Below are positions 1-8,027 of a DNA stretch of 55,427 nucleotides, in pieces (position 1 is the stretch's first letter; every line of letters starts with the position of its first letter). Where the stretch lies: NCBI GenBank assembly GCA_021647505.1, contig JAKIUN010000019.1:1-55427 (forward strand). The letters run 5' to 3'. Both the position numbers and the translations under genes were made by a program. The DNA is from Gammaproteobacteria bacterium (lineage in GTDB: Bacteria > Pseudomonadota > Gammaproteobacteria > SZUA-152). Under the pieces are notes generated by a model that saw only the letters and a program-made list of their open reading frames with translations, did not search any database and was not told the DNA's origin.

Positions 1-119
1 ATGTTGCCATGGCTATGAGCCATGCTTGAATGGAGAGCCGTATGCGCTGAGAGGTGCACGTACGGTTCGGAGAGGAGAAGCAGGGAAATAGTCCGACTAC
101 GCCCTGCTTCTTACTCTAC
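1..119 (+). mobile_element. Group II intron, 3' end (domains V and VI)
   Basis: This is the 3' tail of a bacterial group II intron whose body and reverse transcriptase lie upstream of the window. Domain V is at 35-68. Domain VI follows: 77-85 pairs with 102-110 in a 9-bp stem, extended by 76/111 and 75/112. A113 is left unpaired, and 71-74 pairs with 114-117. A113 fits the branch-point adenosine, six bases before a 3' end in AC at 118-119. The downstream exon resumes IS3 transposase coding, so the intron interrupts that gene. The boundary could shift by one base. Confidence 0.85.
35..68 (+). ncRNA. Group II intron domain V
   Basis: This is a 34-nt hairpin, the usual domain V length. Positions 35-42 pair with 61-68 over eight positions, including one G-U. 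A 2-nt bulge (C59, G60) follows. Then 43-48 pairs with 53-58, capped by a GAGA (GNRA-type) tetraloop at 49-52. AGC at 36-38 matches the catalytic triad. All of this is visible in the sequence and fits the ribozyme core fold. Confidence 0.9.
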
Positions 120-670
120 TTCGATTAGCGCATGGCTTCGCCTACCTGATTGCCATCATCGACTGGTACAGCCGCAAGGTATTGAGCTGGCGGCTCAGTA
201 ACAGTCTGGATGCCAGCTTCTGCGTGGATTGCCTGGAAGAGGCACTGCTGCACTACGAAAGACCGGAGACCTTTAATACTGATCAGGGTGTCCAGTTCAC
301 CAGCAGAGTATTTACTGACGTACTCAAGCGCGAGGAGATCAAAATCAGCATGGATGGCCGAGGCCGGGCACTGGACAATATCTTCGTCGAAAGGCTCTGG
401 CGTAGTGTTAAGTATGAAGACATTTATCTCAAGGGCTATGCCAGTATGGGAGAGCTACTGATCGGACTGTCTGAATATTTCACCTTCTACAACGGTGAAC
501 GCCCCCATCAGTCACTTTCCAACCAAACCCCAAACCGGGTTTATGAAAGTGGTCAAGGTGGTGGGGCGATGATTGTGGACAGGTTTGGCAAGGAAACGTC
601 AGTGCCAGAGGCCATGGCAGAACCGGGGCAGCGCCGTGCAGCTGTATGTGAAGTGGAAAGTACAACTTAA
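120..670 (+). pseudogene. IS3-family transposase OrfB, C-terminal part, split by a group II intron
   Basis: The open frame runs from the intron boundary to the stop at 668-670 and encodes the rve/DDE catalytic core of an IS3-family OrfB. Visible landmarks are IIDWYSRKVLSWRLSN (first Asp), NTDQGVQFTS (second Asp) and NIFVERLWRSVKYED (catalytic Glu), then the usual tail with FYNGERPHQSL. Translation before 182 reads R-L-A-H-G-F-A-Y-L, which matches these transposases, so the gene is interrupted rather than started here. The N-terminal part and OrfA lie upstream of the intron, outside the window. It would be functional only if the intron splices. Confidence 0.85.
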
Positions 671-684
671 ACTCAGGTGGTTTT

Positions 685-704
685 TGTCTTGACTATGGGG
701 TCCA
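685..704. repeat. Probable right terminal inverted repeat of the IS3-family element
   Basis: Read inward from the right, this end begins TGGACCCC, a form typical of IS3-family termini, and it lies 15 bases after the transposase stop. The partner end is outside the window. Host coding sequence (a LysR fragment) is open from about 705. Confidence 0.6.
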
Positions 705-1074
705 CTTTAGTTTGGTGATGAGTGATATAGGGGTGGGAGGTGGTCATCAATGGACATTTTCAACGGGCGGTATCACCAAATATGTAGGGGTAACTCCGCG
801 CGTGTCAGTCAACGATTTTAACTCGTTGAGGCGAATGGTGGCCGACGGGAGTGGGATTGCAATCCTTCCCGGTTACCTGCATGTCGACGATTACCATAAT
901 CGACTCGTCAGTGTCCTGGATGATTGGACGGGGTGCTTGATTGAGCTTCATGCACTATTTCCCAGCCACCGTGGCGCGACACCAAGAGTGCGTGCTTTTC
1001 TCGACTTTTTAGTTGTCCGGCTCGGGGAATTAAAGGGAGGAGGGAAGAGGCAGGATTGTCAAAATGATTGTTAA
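705..1074 (+). pseudogene. LysR-family regulator, C-terminal fragment
   Basis: About 120 codons match the second half of a LysR-type substrate-binding domain: a WTFSTGG segment, then VNDFNSLRRMVADGSGIAIL and a terminal ATPRVRAFLDFLV stretch. The DNA-binding half is missing. The frame stays open back to the IS end at 704, so the simplest reading is that IS insertion removed or separated the 5' part. Codons 712 (TTG), 715 (GTG) and 718 (ATG) are in frame, but a product starting there would lack a helix-turn-helix. It is probably non-functional. Confidence 0.75.
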
Positions 1075-1211
1075 TACCCCTCTGGTTTTCGGTGTCTTGA
1101 TGCTTGCGGTGTTACTGTGATGCTGATGATGCACTGTGCTTATCACGACAGGGGCGTGCAGGCGGGGTTGAGCAGGAGGGTGGCTTACTGGCCCCCTTTA
1201 TTGCCCTTATG

Positions 1212-1259
1212 TTGATCAATTCGATCAATATTTCTATCACCGGGATTAATTGCTATGAT
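1212..1259 (+). promoter_or_regulatory. Candidate LysR operator and promoter
   Basis: A perfect inverted repeat TTGATC-N5-GATCAA lies at 1212-1228. An extended -10 element TGCTATGAT lies at 1251-1259, about 40 bases before the ATG at 1299. No good -35 is seen. A palindrome just upstream of a -10 is a common arrangement for LysR autoregulation. The rest of 1075-1298 shows nothing else clear. Confidence 0.45.
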
Positions 1260-1298
1260 CTGGGAAGACTGAATATCAGAAAGGGTTAATACGCTGTC

Positions 1299-2207
1299 AT
1301 GGCTGATCGCAGATTACGTGTGTTCTATAGTGTCGCGCGCCTGTTGAGCTTTACCAAAGCCGCAGACAGCCTGCATATGACCCAGCCTGCGGTGACCTTC
1401 CAGGTGCGTCAGCTGGAGGAATATTTCAATACCCGTCTGTTCGACCGCACCCATAACAAGATCAGCCTCACCGAGGCGGGGGAGCGTGTCTATGTCTACG
1501 CCGAGAAGATTTTCCACCTCTATGACGAGATGGAAAACGCCGTGCGCGAGCTGACCGGCGAGATCAGTGGTTTGTTGATCCTCGGCGCCAGCACCACCGT
1601 GGCCGAGTACATGCTACCGGCCCTGCTGGGTGACTTTAAGGCCAAGTACCCGGACGTCAACATCCGTTTGAAGGTTTCCAATACCGACGGCATTGTCTCG
1701 ATGGTGGAGAACAATATCATCGACCTGGGCGTGGTTGAGGCGCCGGTGTTGAACAAGAATTTGGCCGTTGAGAAGTGCCGTACCGACCGTTTGGTGGCTA
1801 TCACGCCGCCAGGGCATGCCCTGGCGAAATGTGACACGGTGCCGGTCAAGGCGATCCTTGATTATCCGTTCATTTGCCGTGAAGAAGGTTCTGGTACACG
1901 CGAAGTCATCAATGAGTATCTCAAACAGGCCGGGGTCGATCCTGTTCAGCTGAACGTGATTATGGAGCTGGGCAGTCTGGAGGCGATCAAGGGTGCGGTG
2001 GAGGCGGGTATCGGCGTCAGCATCGTCTCCCGCGCGACACTGGTTAAGGAGATCAAACTGGGTTCGGTGGAGGTGCTGGAGCTGGATATCCCGCTGGAGC
2101 GTCCCTTTTCCTTTGTGCGTCAGAAGCACAAATTTCGGCAGTGTGCCATGGATGAGCTGCTGGAGTTCGCACGCAATTACTGCATCGATCACCGCGACAT
2201 CGGTTAA
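1299..2207 (+). CDS. LysR-family transcriptional regulator (CysL-like)
   Basis: This 302-residue protein has full LysR length. The winged helix-turn-helix is at residues 4-62, with SFTKAADSLHMTQPAVTFQV as its recognition region. The periplasmic-binding-protein-like effector domain spans about 90-295, with LGASTTVAEYMLPALL and EEGSGTREV segments typical of CysL/CbbR-like members. It probably binds a small anion or metabolite and controls transcription, but the ligand and targets cannot be told from sequence. It follows its candidate operator and precedes a hypothetical gene in the same direction. An unrelated LysR fragment lies just upstream at 705-1074. Confidence 0.85.
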   Translation: MADRRLRVFYSVARLLSFTKAADSLHMTQPAVTFQVRQLEEYFNTRLFDRTHNKISLTEAGERVYVYAEKIFHLYDEMENAVRELTGEISGLLILGASTTVAEYMLPALLGDFKAKYPDVNIRLKVSNTDGIVSMVENNIIDLGVVEAPVLNKNLAVEKCRTDRLVAITPPGHALAKCDTVPVKAILDYPFICREEGSGTREVINEYLKQAGVDPVQLNVIMELGSLEAIKGAVEAGIGVSIVSRATLVKEIKLGSVEVLELDIPLERPFSFVRQKHKFRQCAMDELLEFARNYCIDHRDIG

Positions 2208-2234
2208 GTTGTACCTGAATGGTGGTATTTGGCA

Positions 2235-2633
2235 ATGATTTTACAGGTTCCGGTGGGTAAACGAAAAAGTTTAACGGCAGTGGAAAAAAAGCTGCTGGCG
2301 CAGTTTAAATGCTTGTCCGAAACACAGCGTGAGACATTGCTATCCTTCGCCGAATTTCTCGCTACCCAGACACCGCAAGATCTGCTTGAGGCGACTCCCT
2401 TGCCGGAACCGCGTTACACTCCCCGCCCCGAACAGGAAAGCGTCATTGCCGCCATCAAACGCCTTAATGCCACCTATTTTATGTTGGAAAACCGCGCCAC
2501 TCTGCTCAATGAGACCTCGCTGCTGATGACCCAGCACGTTATGCAGGGGCGGGATATCCGCGAGGTGATCGATGAGCTGGAGACCGTGTTCGCGCGTTTT
2601 TTCGTGGAATGGCAGGCGGAGACGCGCTCATGA
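2235..2633 (+). CDS. Conserved hypothetical protein
   Basis: This is a 132-residue soluble protein with no recognised domain. It is rich in Leu, Glu and Thr and probably helical: an N-terminal segment (KKLLAQFKCLSETQRETLLSF) is followed by a Pro-rich linker near residues 52-66 and a helical C-terminal half. A TTG at 2229 would add two residues; the ATG at 2235 is preferred. The stop overlaps the start of the next gene (ATGA at 2630-2633), which indicates translational coupling with the membrane protein downstream. The function is unknown. Confidence 0.7.
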   Translation: MILQVPVGKRKSLTAVEKKLLAQFKCLSETQRETLLSFAEFLATQTPQDLLEATPLPEPRYTPRPEQESVIAAIKRLNATYFMLENRATLLNETSLLMTQHVMQGRDIREVIDELETVFARFFVEWQAETRS

Positions 2634-3697
2634 ACGTCCTGCGCGCCTGGTTCAATCGTAATTTCTCCAATCCGCAGACTGTCATTCTGACCCTGTTTCT
2701 GCTGGGTGGCTTTGTCGTTGTTTTTTATATGGGCAGCATGCTGGCACCGTTATTGGCAGCGGTGGTTATTGCCTACCTGCTGGAGGCCATCGTGCAGGTG
2801 ATGGAACGCTGCAGCATGCCACGCCTACCGGTGGTCATCCTGGTATTTCTGCTGTTTATCGTCGTGTTTCTGTTTCTTATGCTGTGGTTGGTACCCATGC
2901 TGTCGCGGCAGGTGGCGCAATTAGCGCAGGATCTTCCTCGCCATATCGATGCCGGGCAGAAGCTGTTGATGCGTCTGCCTGAAATGTATCCGCAGTTATT
3001 TACGGAAGAGCAGGTGCGGGATATCGTCAACAGCCTGCGGATAGAGTTGGCGGGGCTGGGGCAGAGCTTGTTGGCGCTTTCTCTGGCCTGGATTCCCAGT
3101 CTGATCGCCCTTGCCGTGTACCTGATTCTGGTACCCATGATGGTGTTTTTCTTTCTCAAGGATAAAAGCCAGATTGTGGCCTGGATGGGGTCTTATCTGC
3201 CGCGCCAGCGTGAGCTGACAACGAGTGTCTGGCTCGAGGTGGACTTGCAGATCGGTAACTACATTCGGGGCAAATTTACCGAGATTCTTATCATTGGCGG
3301 CGCCAGTTACATCACCTTCGTACTGATGGGGCTGAACTATGCCGCCCTGTTGGGCGCGCTGGTGGGTTTGTCGGTGGTGATTCCTTACATCGGTGCCACC
3401 GTGGTTACCATTCCGGTGGCGATGATTGCCTATCTCCAGTGGGGCTGGGGTTCCGAGTTTGCCTACCTGATGTTGGCCTACGCCATCATCCAGGTGCTGG
3501 ATGGCAATGTGGTGGTGCCGTTGCTGTTTTCTGAGGCTGTGAATCTGCACCCGGTGGCGATCATTGTCGCGGTGTTGGTGTTTGGTGGGCTGTGGGGATT
3601 CTGGGGGGTGTTCTTCGCCATCCCGCTGGCGACCCTGGTGAAGGCCGTGTTGACCGCTTGGCCCAAGGCAGAGGAGCCTGAGCCGGCCGACGCCTGA
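2630..3697 (+). CDS. AI-2E/PerM family membrane protein
   Basis: This 355-residue polytopic inner-membrane protein belongs to the AI-2E transporter (PerM/YdgG, UPF0118) family. Hydrophobic segments occur near residues 16-56 and 65-88, then a soluble loop (about 92-145), then several more helices to the C-terminus. The family GxxxYxxFxxMGLNYAxLLG region and the late VVPLLFSEAVNLHPVAIIVAVL segment are visible. Members are linked to efflux of small molecules or Na+/H+ exchange, and the substrate here is unknown. The start at 2630 overlaps the upstream stop. An ATG at 2609 would add seven residues but lies inside the preceding gene. Confidence 0.85.
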   Translation: MNVLRAWFNRNFSNPQTVILTLFLLGGFVVVFYMGSMLAPLLAAVVIAYLLEAIVQVMERCSMPRLPVVILVFLLFIVVFLFLMLWLVPMLSRQVAQLAQDLPRHIDAGQKLLMRLPEMYPQLFTEEQVRDIVNSLRIELAGLGQSLLALSLAWIPSLIALAVYLILVPMMVFFFLKDKSQIVAWMGSYLPRQRELTTSVWLEVDLQIGNYIRGKFTEILIIGGASYITFVLMGLNYAALLGALVGLSVVIPYIGATVVTIPVAMIAYLQWGWGSEFAYLMLAYAIIQVLDGNVVVPLLFSEAVNLHPVAIIVAVLVFGGLWGFWGVFFAIPLATLVKAVLTAWPKAEEPEPADA

Positions 3698-3715
3698 TGT
3701 GGATTATTTTTTTGC

Positions 3716-3870
3716 TGAGCGGGCCATGCCCGCGATTGTTGCAGGGAGGAGGGTTATTCTGTAGGGAGCGGCTTCAGCCGCGAATCAAATTAGCTCACAT
3801 TCGCGGCTGAAGCCGCTCCCACAGAGTCATTGTTTTTTTGCTGTTTTTCGCGGGCATGGCCCGCTCCCGT
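3716..3870. repeat. Nested palindromic repeats between convergent genes
   Basis: There are two palindromes, one inside the other. The outer arms are GAGCGGGCCATGCCCGCG near 3717 and its complement near 3850-3867. The inner arms are GGGAGCGGCTTCAGCCGCGA near 3765 and its complement near 3799-3819. The unit fills the gap between the converging perM-like gene and bcp, so it may stop transcription from both sides. The outer motif recurs at 15173-15191, which marks it as a dispersed REP-like family. Confidence 0.8.
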
Positions 3871-3877
3871 TGGTGGT

Positions 3878-4345
3878 TTACAAGGCCTTCACGGCCGCCA
3901 GTACTTCTTCCACATGCCCCGGCACCTTTACCTTGCGCCACTCTTGGCGCAGTACGCCCTGTTTGTCGATGAGGAAGGTGCTGCGCTCGATGCCCATGAC
4001 CTTTTTGCCGTACAGGTTCTTTTCCTTGATGACGTCGAATAGTCGGCACAGGGTTTCTTCCTTGTCCGAGAGCAGGTCGAAGGGGAATGCCTGTTTGGCC
4101 TTGAAATTTTCGTGTGCCTTGATGCTGTCACGGGAGACGCCGAGGATGACCGCTCCGGCGGCTGTGAATGCGTCGAAGTGGTCGCGGAAGTCCTGACCTT
4201 CTTTGGTGCAGCCGGGGGTACTGTCCTTGGGATAGAAGTACAGCACTACCTGTTTGCCGGTCAGAGCGGACAGCTTAATGGTCTTATCGCCAGTGGCCGG
4301 CAGGGCGAAATCGGGGACTTTCTTCTTCAATTCGATACTGTTCAT
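3878..4345 (-). CDS. bcp: Peroxiredoxin of the BCP/PrxQ family
   Basis: This 155-residue thiol peroxidase reduces hydrogen peroxide and organic hydroperoxides in the cytoplasm. The AhpC/TSA fold is complete, with the active-site segment YPKDSTPGCTKEG and peroxidatic Cys46. In E. coli BCP a resolving Cys sits five residues later; here that position is Gln51, so the protein looks like a one-Cys form needing an external thiol. Another Cys lies in EETLCRLF. It follows gcvR on the same strand with a 14-base gap, the common gcvR-bcp order next to dapA. Confidence 0.93.
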   Translation of the reverse strand: MNSIELKKKVPDFALPATGDKTIKLSALTGKQVVLYFYPKDSTPGCTKEGQDFRDHFDAFTAAGAVILGVSRDSIKAHENFKAKQAFPFDLLSDKEETLCRLFDVIKEKNLYGKKVMGIERSTFLIDKQGVLRQEWRKVKVPGHVEEVLAAVKAL

Positions 4346-4359
4346 GGTTTTGTTCTCCG

Positions 4360-4890
4360 TCAGGGCTTGCTGGGTTCCAGGGTGGCATCCATGTTCTGTG
4401 CCTCGCAGAAGTCGAGAAATTCATCGCGCAGGGTGGCGATGTGTACGCTGGCCGGGACGTTGGCGGTGAGGCTGAGGGCGAACATCGGTGTGCCGGTGTG
4501 GGCGGCGGCGTAGCGGGTGGTGTTCAGTTCCTGAATATTGATGTTGCGGCTGGCGAAAAAACTGGACAGCCGGTAGACGATGCCTGGTTGATCGAGGGTG
4601 ATGACCTCTACCGTATAGGGCATGAGGTCGGTGGCCGGGCTGTTGTCGGTGGTACGCTTGTTGATGATGGTGAGGTCGAGACGCTTGCCGAGTGAGGGCA
4701 GGCTGTCTTCCAGCTTGGCCAGTTCGTTCCACTTGCCGCCGGCCATGAGGATGACAGCAAATTCGCCGCCGAGCACGGTCATGCGGCTGTCGATGATGTT
4801 GCAACCGCTGTCCAGCACGGCCTCGGAGAGCTGGCCGACGATGCCGGGACGGTCTTCGCCGAGGGCGGTGATGACAAGATAGTTTTCCAT
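4360..4890 (-). CDS. gcvR: Glycine cleavage system regulatory protein, ACT-domain
   Basis: This 176-residue protein has two ACT domains. The first is at residues 5-75 (ALGEDRPGIVGQLSEAVLDS) and the second at about 92-165 (TLDQPGIVYRLSSFFASRNI). It matches GcvR, which in E. coli binds GcvA and represses the gcv operon when glycine is low. No gcv gene is in the window, so the target is inferred from the family. It is transcribed with bcp and is divergent from dapA, with a large palindrome (4922-5089) between them. Confidence 0.88.
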   Translation of the reverse strand: MENYLVITALGEDRPGIVGQLSEAVLDSGCNIIDSRMTVLGGEFAVILMAGGKWNELAKLEDSLPSLGKRLDLTIINKRTTDNSPATDLMPYTVEVITLDQPGIVYRLSSFFASRNINIQELNTTRYAAAHTGTPMFALSLTANVPASVHIATLRDEFLDFCEAQNMDATLEPSKP

Positions 4891-4921
4891 GGTGGGTCTC
4901 TTGGTGACGAATCTGCGGATT

Positions 4922-5089
4922 CTAGGAGCCTGTCGGGTTTGGGTGATCGTAGCGAGGGAAAGCCATTTTGAGCCGGATTTTTTTGCTCATATGAGGCGAA
5001 TAGTGGTTCTATTTAACGAATATGAGCGGAAAATCCGGCCAAAATGAATTTTCCGCAGTAGACTACCCTCAAATTCGACAGGCTCCTAG
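4922..5089. repeat. 168-bp imperfect palindromic element (MITE-like)
   Basis: The two halves are close reverse complements. The ends read CTAGGAGCCTGTCG and CGACAGGCTCCTAG, and the inner parts share CCATTTTG-GCCGGATTTT and GCTCATAT blocks. It carries no coding sequence and could fold into one long hairpin. Such elements are typically spread by a transposase acting in trans. It sits in the divergent gcvR/dapA gap. The remaining 5090-5227 shows no clear element except a possible -35 TTGACA at 5171. Confidence 0.85.
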
Positions 5090-5227
5090 CATTATCGTCC
5101 ACCGGCTGGCATCTGTGCCGGCCGTTCATCGCGAACCCTGCTTGTCATCGGTCAGTGCCCTCAGTACCATTGACATCCTTTTGATTTCCGGGCGCTGGCC
5201 GCCCGTACACAACGGCGGAGAAACCCT

Positions 5228-6106
5228 ATGTTTCACGGCAGTATGGTTGCCCTGGTCACTCCCATGCGCCCCGACGGCGCGGTGGACAATGAGGCGCTGG
5301 ACGCACTGGTCGAATTCCACATAGAGAATGGTACCAATGCCATTATCGTCATGGGCACCACCGGGGAGTCCGCCACGCTGGATGAAAAAGAGCATTGCGA
5401 CGTGGTGCGTTGGGTGGTGGAGCGTGCTGCCGGGCGTATTCCGGTGATCGCCGGTACCGGTTCCAATTCTACCCGCGAGGCCATCGACCTGACCCGTTGC
5501 GCTATGCACGCCGGCGCCGATGCCTGCCTGCTGGTGACGCCGTATTACAACAAACCCACCCAGGAAGGCCTGTACCGGCACTTCCGCGCCGTGGCCGAGG
5601 CGGTATCGATCCCGCAGATTCTCTACAACGTGCCTGGCCGTACCGCCGTGGACATGTTGCCCGAGACGGTCGAGCGCCTGGCTGATATCGCCAATATCGT
5701 CGGCATCAAGGAAGCGACCGGTGATCTGGGGCGCGGGCAGGAAATCATGCAGCGTTGTGGCAGCCGGCTCACGGTGTACAGCGGCGATGACGCCACCGCC
5801 ATGGCGTTGATCCTGGCCGGTGCCAGGGGTAATATCTCCGTCACTGCCAACGTCGCCCCACGCGACATGAGCGCCCTGTGCGCCGCCGCCCTGAAGGGAG
5901 ACCGTGCCGAGGCCGAACAGCTCAATCAGCGTCTCATGCCGTTGCACCAGACGTTGTTCCTGGAGGCCAACCCCATCCCCGTCAAGTGGGCTCTGTTCGA
6001 AATGGGTTTGATCGCCGACGGCATTCGTCTGCCGCTGACCCTCCTGTCCGAACCCTACCGTGGCCCGCTGCGTGAAGCCATGCAGCAGGCGGGTGTCATC
6101 TCCTAA
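5228..6106 (+). CDS. dapA: 4-Hydroxy-tetrahydrodipicolinate synthase
   Basis: This 292-residue class I aldolase-like enzyme condenses pyruvate with aspartate semialdehyde, the first committed step of the lysine/diaminopimelate pathway. Key residues align by number with E. coli DapA: Thr44-Thr45 in MGTTGES, Tyr133 in YNVPGRT and the Schiff-base Lys161 in GIKEATGD. The start ATG follows a GGAG-type ribosome site. Its stop (TAA) overlaps the ATG of bamC by one base, the same dapA-bamC pairing as in E. coli. Confidence 0.97.
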   Translation: MFHGSMVALVTPMRPDGAVDNEALDALVEFHIENGTNAIIVMGTTGESATLDEKEHCDVVRWVVERAAGRIPVIAGTGSNSTREAIDLTRCAMHAGADACLLVTPYYNKPTQEGLYRHFRAVAEAVSIPQILYNVPGRTAVDMLPETVERLADIANIVGIKEATGDLGRGQEIMQRCGSRLTVYSGDDATAMALILAGARGNISVTANVAPRDMSALCAAALKGDRAEAEQLNQRLMPLHQTLFLEANPIPVKWALFEMGLIADGIRLPLTLLSEPYRGPLREAMQQAGVIS

Positions 6107-7158
6107 TGTCGGAAAACTCTATGCAGGCATCCCCTTTTTCCCGTGCGGCGAAAATCCCTTTGCGTATCTCGTTCATGTTGTGTGCGCTGTTTTTGTTGAG
6201 CGCGTGCGGCTGGCTGTCCAATAAGCCGACGACGACCGAAGTCAACGTGTTGCCGCCACTGGAAGTGCCACCGGATCTGGTCAAACCGCAAGGCAAGGCA
6301 CCGCTGCAGGTGCCGGAGGTGACGCCGGCAAAGGCCGCAACGGATTGTGTGCCCCATGCGCCTGAACTGGAGCGTATCGCCCAGCGCGTATTGCCGCCAC
6401 AGAAGGATGTGCGTATCGTGCGCGATGGCCGTCACCGCTGGCTGATGGTGGAAGTGGAGCCAGAACAGTTGTGGCCGCTGGCGCGCAAGTTTCTCGGCCA
6501 GCACGGCTATCGCATCGCCGTGGATCAGCCGGATATCGCCCTGATCGAAACAGACTGGAAGCCGCTCGGGACGGGCGCGGATGGCACGCCGACCCTGAGC
6601 GAGCGTCTGCGTCTGCGTATCGAGCCGGGCCAGGTGCCCGGTAGCACCGAGGTCTATATAAGCGAAGCCTTACGTGGGCGGGTGGCTGATGGTAAGTGGG
6701 AATTGCGCAGCCCGGACGAGGAGCGCGCCGCCGAAATGCTTTATCGATTGGCCCGTTATCTGGGTAACGAGGATGTGGGCCAGGCGATGCCACTGAAGAC
6801 GCTGGACAGCAAGATTGACTGGGACGAGGACGGCAATGTCCGCCTGCGGATTGGCGCTCCCTGGGAAGCCGTGTGGCGGCGCGCCGGTATTGCCCTCGAC
6901 AACCTCGGTTACATCATTGAAGACCGTGATCGCGCCAACCGGGTCTATTCAATCTATACCGAGGTTGCATCCGGCAAAACGGAAGAAGAAGTCAAATACG
7001 GCAAGCCGGAAAGCGCCACGGTTCGTCTGACTTATACCTTGAAGATATCTGAGGTGGACCAGGCCACCCTGATTGGTGTGCTCGACTCTGCGGGCAACCC
7101 GGATAACTCCAGCCAGGCCCGGCATCTGCTGACTCAGATCCAGGGCCAGTTGCGCTGA
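6106..7158 (+). CDS. bamC: Outer-membrane assembly lipoprotein BamC
   Basis: This 350-residue lipoprotein of the BAM complex helps insert beta-barrel proteins into the outer membrane. A basic N-terminus and a hydrophobic stretch end in the lipobox LLSAC, so the mature protein would begin at a lipidated Cys. A Pro-rich stretch follows, as in the BamC segment that contacts BamD, then two helix-grip domains with conserved WLMVEVEPEQLWPLARKFL and DEERAAEMLYRLARYLG segments. An alternative ATG at 6121 would shorten the signal peptide. The gene is coupled to dapA. Confidence 0.88.
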   Translation: MSENSMQASPFSRAAKIPLRISFMLCALFLLSACGWLSNKPTTTEVNVLPPLEVPPDLVKPQGKAPLQVPEVTPAKAATDCVPHAPELERIAQRVLPPQKDVRIVRDGRHRWLMVEVEPEQLWPLARKFLGQHGYRIAVDQPDIALIETDWKPLGTGADGTPTLSERLRLRIEPGQVPGSTEVYISEALRGRVADGKWELRSPDEERAAEMLYRLARYLGNEDVGQAMPLKTLDSKIDWDEDGNVRLRIGAPWEAVWRRAGIALDNLGYIIEDRDRANRVYSIYTEVASGKTEEEVKYGKPESATVRLTYTLKISEVDQATLIGVLDSAGNPDNSSQARHLLTQIQGQLR

Positions 7159-7170
7159 TTTAACGGTCAT

Positions 7171-7935
7171 TTGTTTGTGCGATTTGCCTCCCTCGGTAGT
7201 GGTAGCCGTGGCAATGCGATGCTGGTGGAGCACGCCGCTACCTGTGTATTGGTGGACTGCGGCTTTTCCGTGCGTGAGACCGAGCGACGCCTGGCCCGCC
7301 TGGGAAGATCCGGCGATGAATTGAACGCCATCGTGGTGACCCATGAACACGGTGATCACATCAATGGCGTGGGTGCGCTGGCACGCAAATACGGGCTGGC
7401 GGTGTGGGCCACAGCCGGCACCCTGGCGCTGGACAGACTGGGGAAGGTGGCTGAGGTGCATTGTTTCAACAGCCATCAGGCGTTTGCCCTCGATGACCTG
7501 CAGGTGCAGCCCTTCCCGGTGCCGCACGATGCCCGCGAGCCGTGTCAGTTCGTGTTCGGTGATGGCGAGCGGCGGCTGGGCATCCTCACCGATGTAGGTT
7601 GTGCCACTGCACACATTACCGAACAGCTCAGTGGTTGCGATGCCCTGATGCTGGAGTGCAATCACGAAAAGATACTGCTGGATAACGGCAATTATCCGCC
7701 CTCGCTGAAACGCCGGGTCGCAGGCAGTCAGGGGCATCTGAGCAATGCGCAGGCGGAGACCCTGCTGCGCGGGCTGGAGACGGGCCGGCTGAAACAGGTG
7801 GTGGCCGCGCATTTGAGCGAAAAACACAATACGCCCGAACTGGCGCGCGCTGCCCTGGCCGCTGCGCTGGGCTGTGAAAGCGACTGGGTGGCCGTCGCCG
7901 ATCAAGATGCTGGCCTGGACTGGCGCGAGGTTTGA
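7171..7935 (+). CDS. Metallo-beta-lactamase-fold hydrolase (YycJ-like)
   Basis: This 254-residue protein has the metal-binding motif THEHGDH (His58, His60, Asp62, His63), an early SLGSGSRGNAMLVE segment and later VPHDAREP and AAHLSEKHNTPE motifs typical of the YycJ/WalJ group. The family acts on nucleic acids or phosphodiesters; the substrate here is unknown. The start is TTG at 7171, with GTG at 7177 as an alternative. It lies 12 bases after bamC, inserted between bamC and purC, which are neighbours in E. coli. Confidence 0.85.
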   Translation: MFVRFASLGSGSRGNAMLVEHAATCVLVDCGFSVRETERRLARLGRSGDELNAIVVTHEHGDHINGVGALARKYGLAVWATAGTLALDRLGKVAEVHCFNSHQAFALDDLQVQPFPVPHDAREPCQFVFGDGERRLGILTDVGCATAHITEQLSGCDALMLECNHEKILLDNGNYPPSLKRRVAGSQGHLSNAQAETLLRGLETGRLKQVVAAHLSEKHNTPELARAALAAALGCESDWVAVADQDAGLDWREV

Positions 7936-7950
7936 TTTTTCCCGGCGTGT

Positions 7951-7985
7951 AGCGCGTAGGTTGGGGTGAGCTTGCGAACCCCAAC
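7951..7985. repeat. Short dispersed hairpin repeat (copy 1)
   Basis: The unit contains GTAGGTTGGGGTGAG, then a short spacer and GAACCCCAAC, which fold on TTGGGGT/ACCCCAA. A second copy with the same core occurs at 54687-54722. Here it sits in the gap before purC. Confidence 0.75.
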
Positions 7986-8027
7986 TGTGGCGAATAGTTA
8001 TTTTTCAGTAAAGGTTTCAACACAAGA

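Noticed and set aside
5171-5227. Sigma-70 promoter for dapA
   Set aside because: TTGACA is present but no acceptable -10 is found at the right distance.
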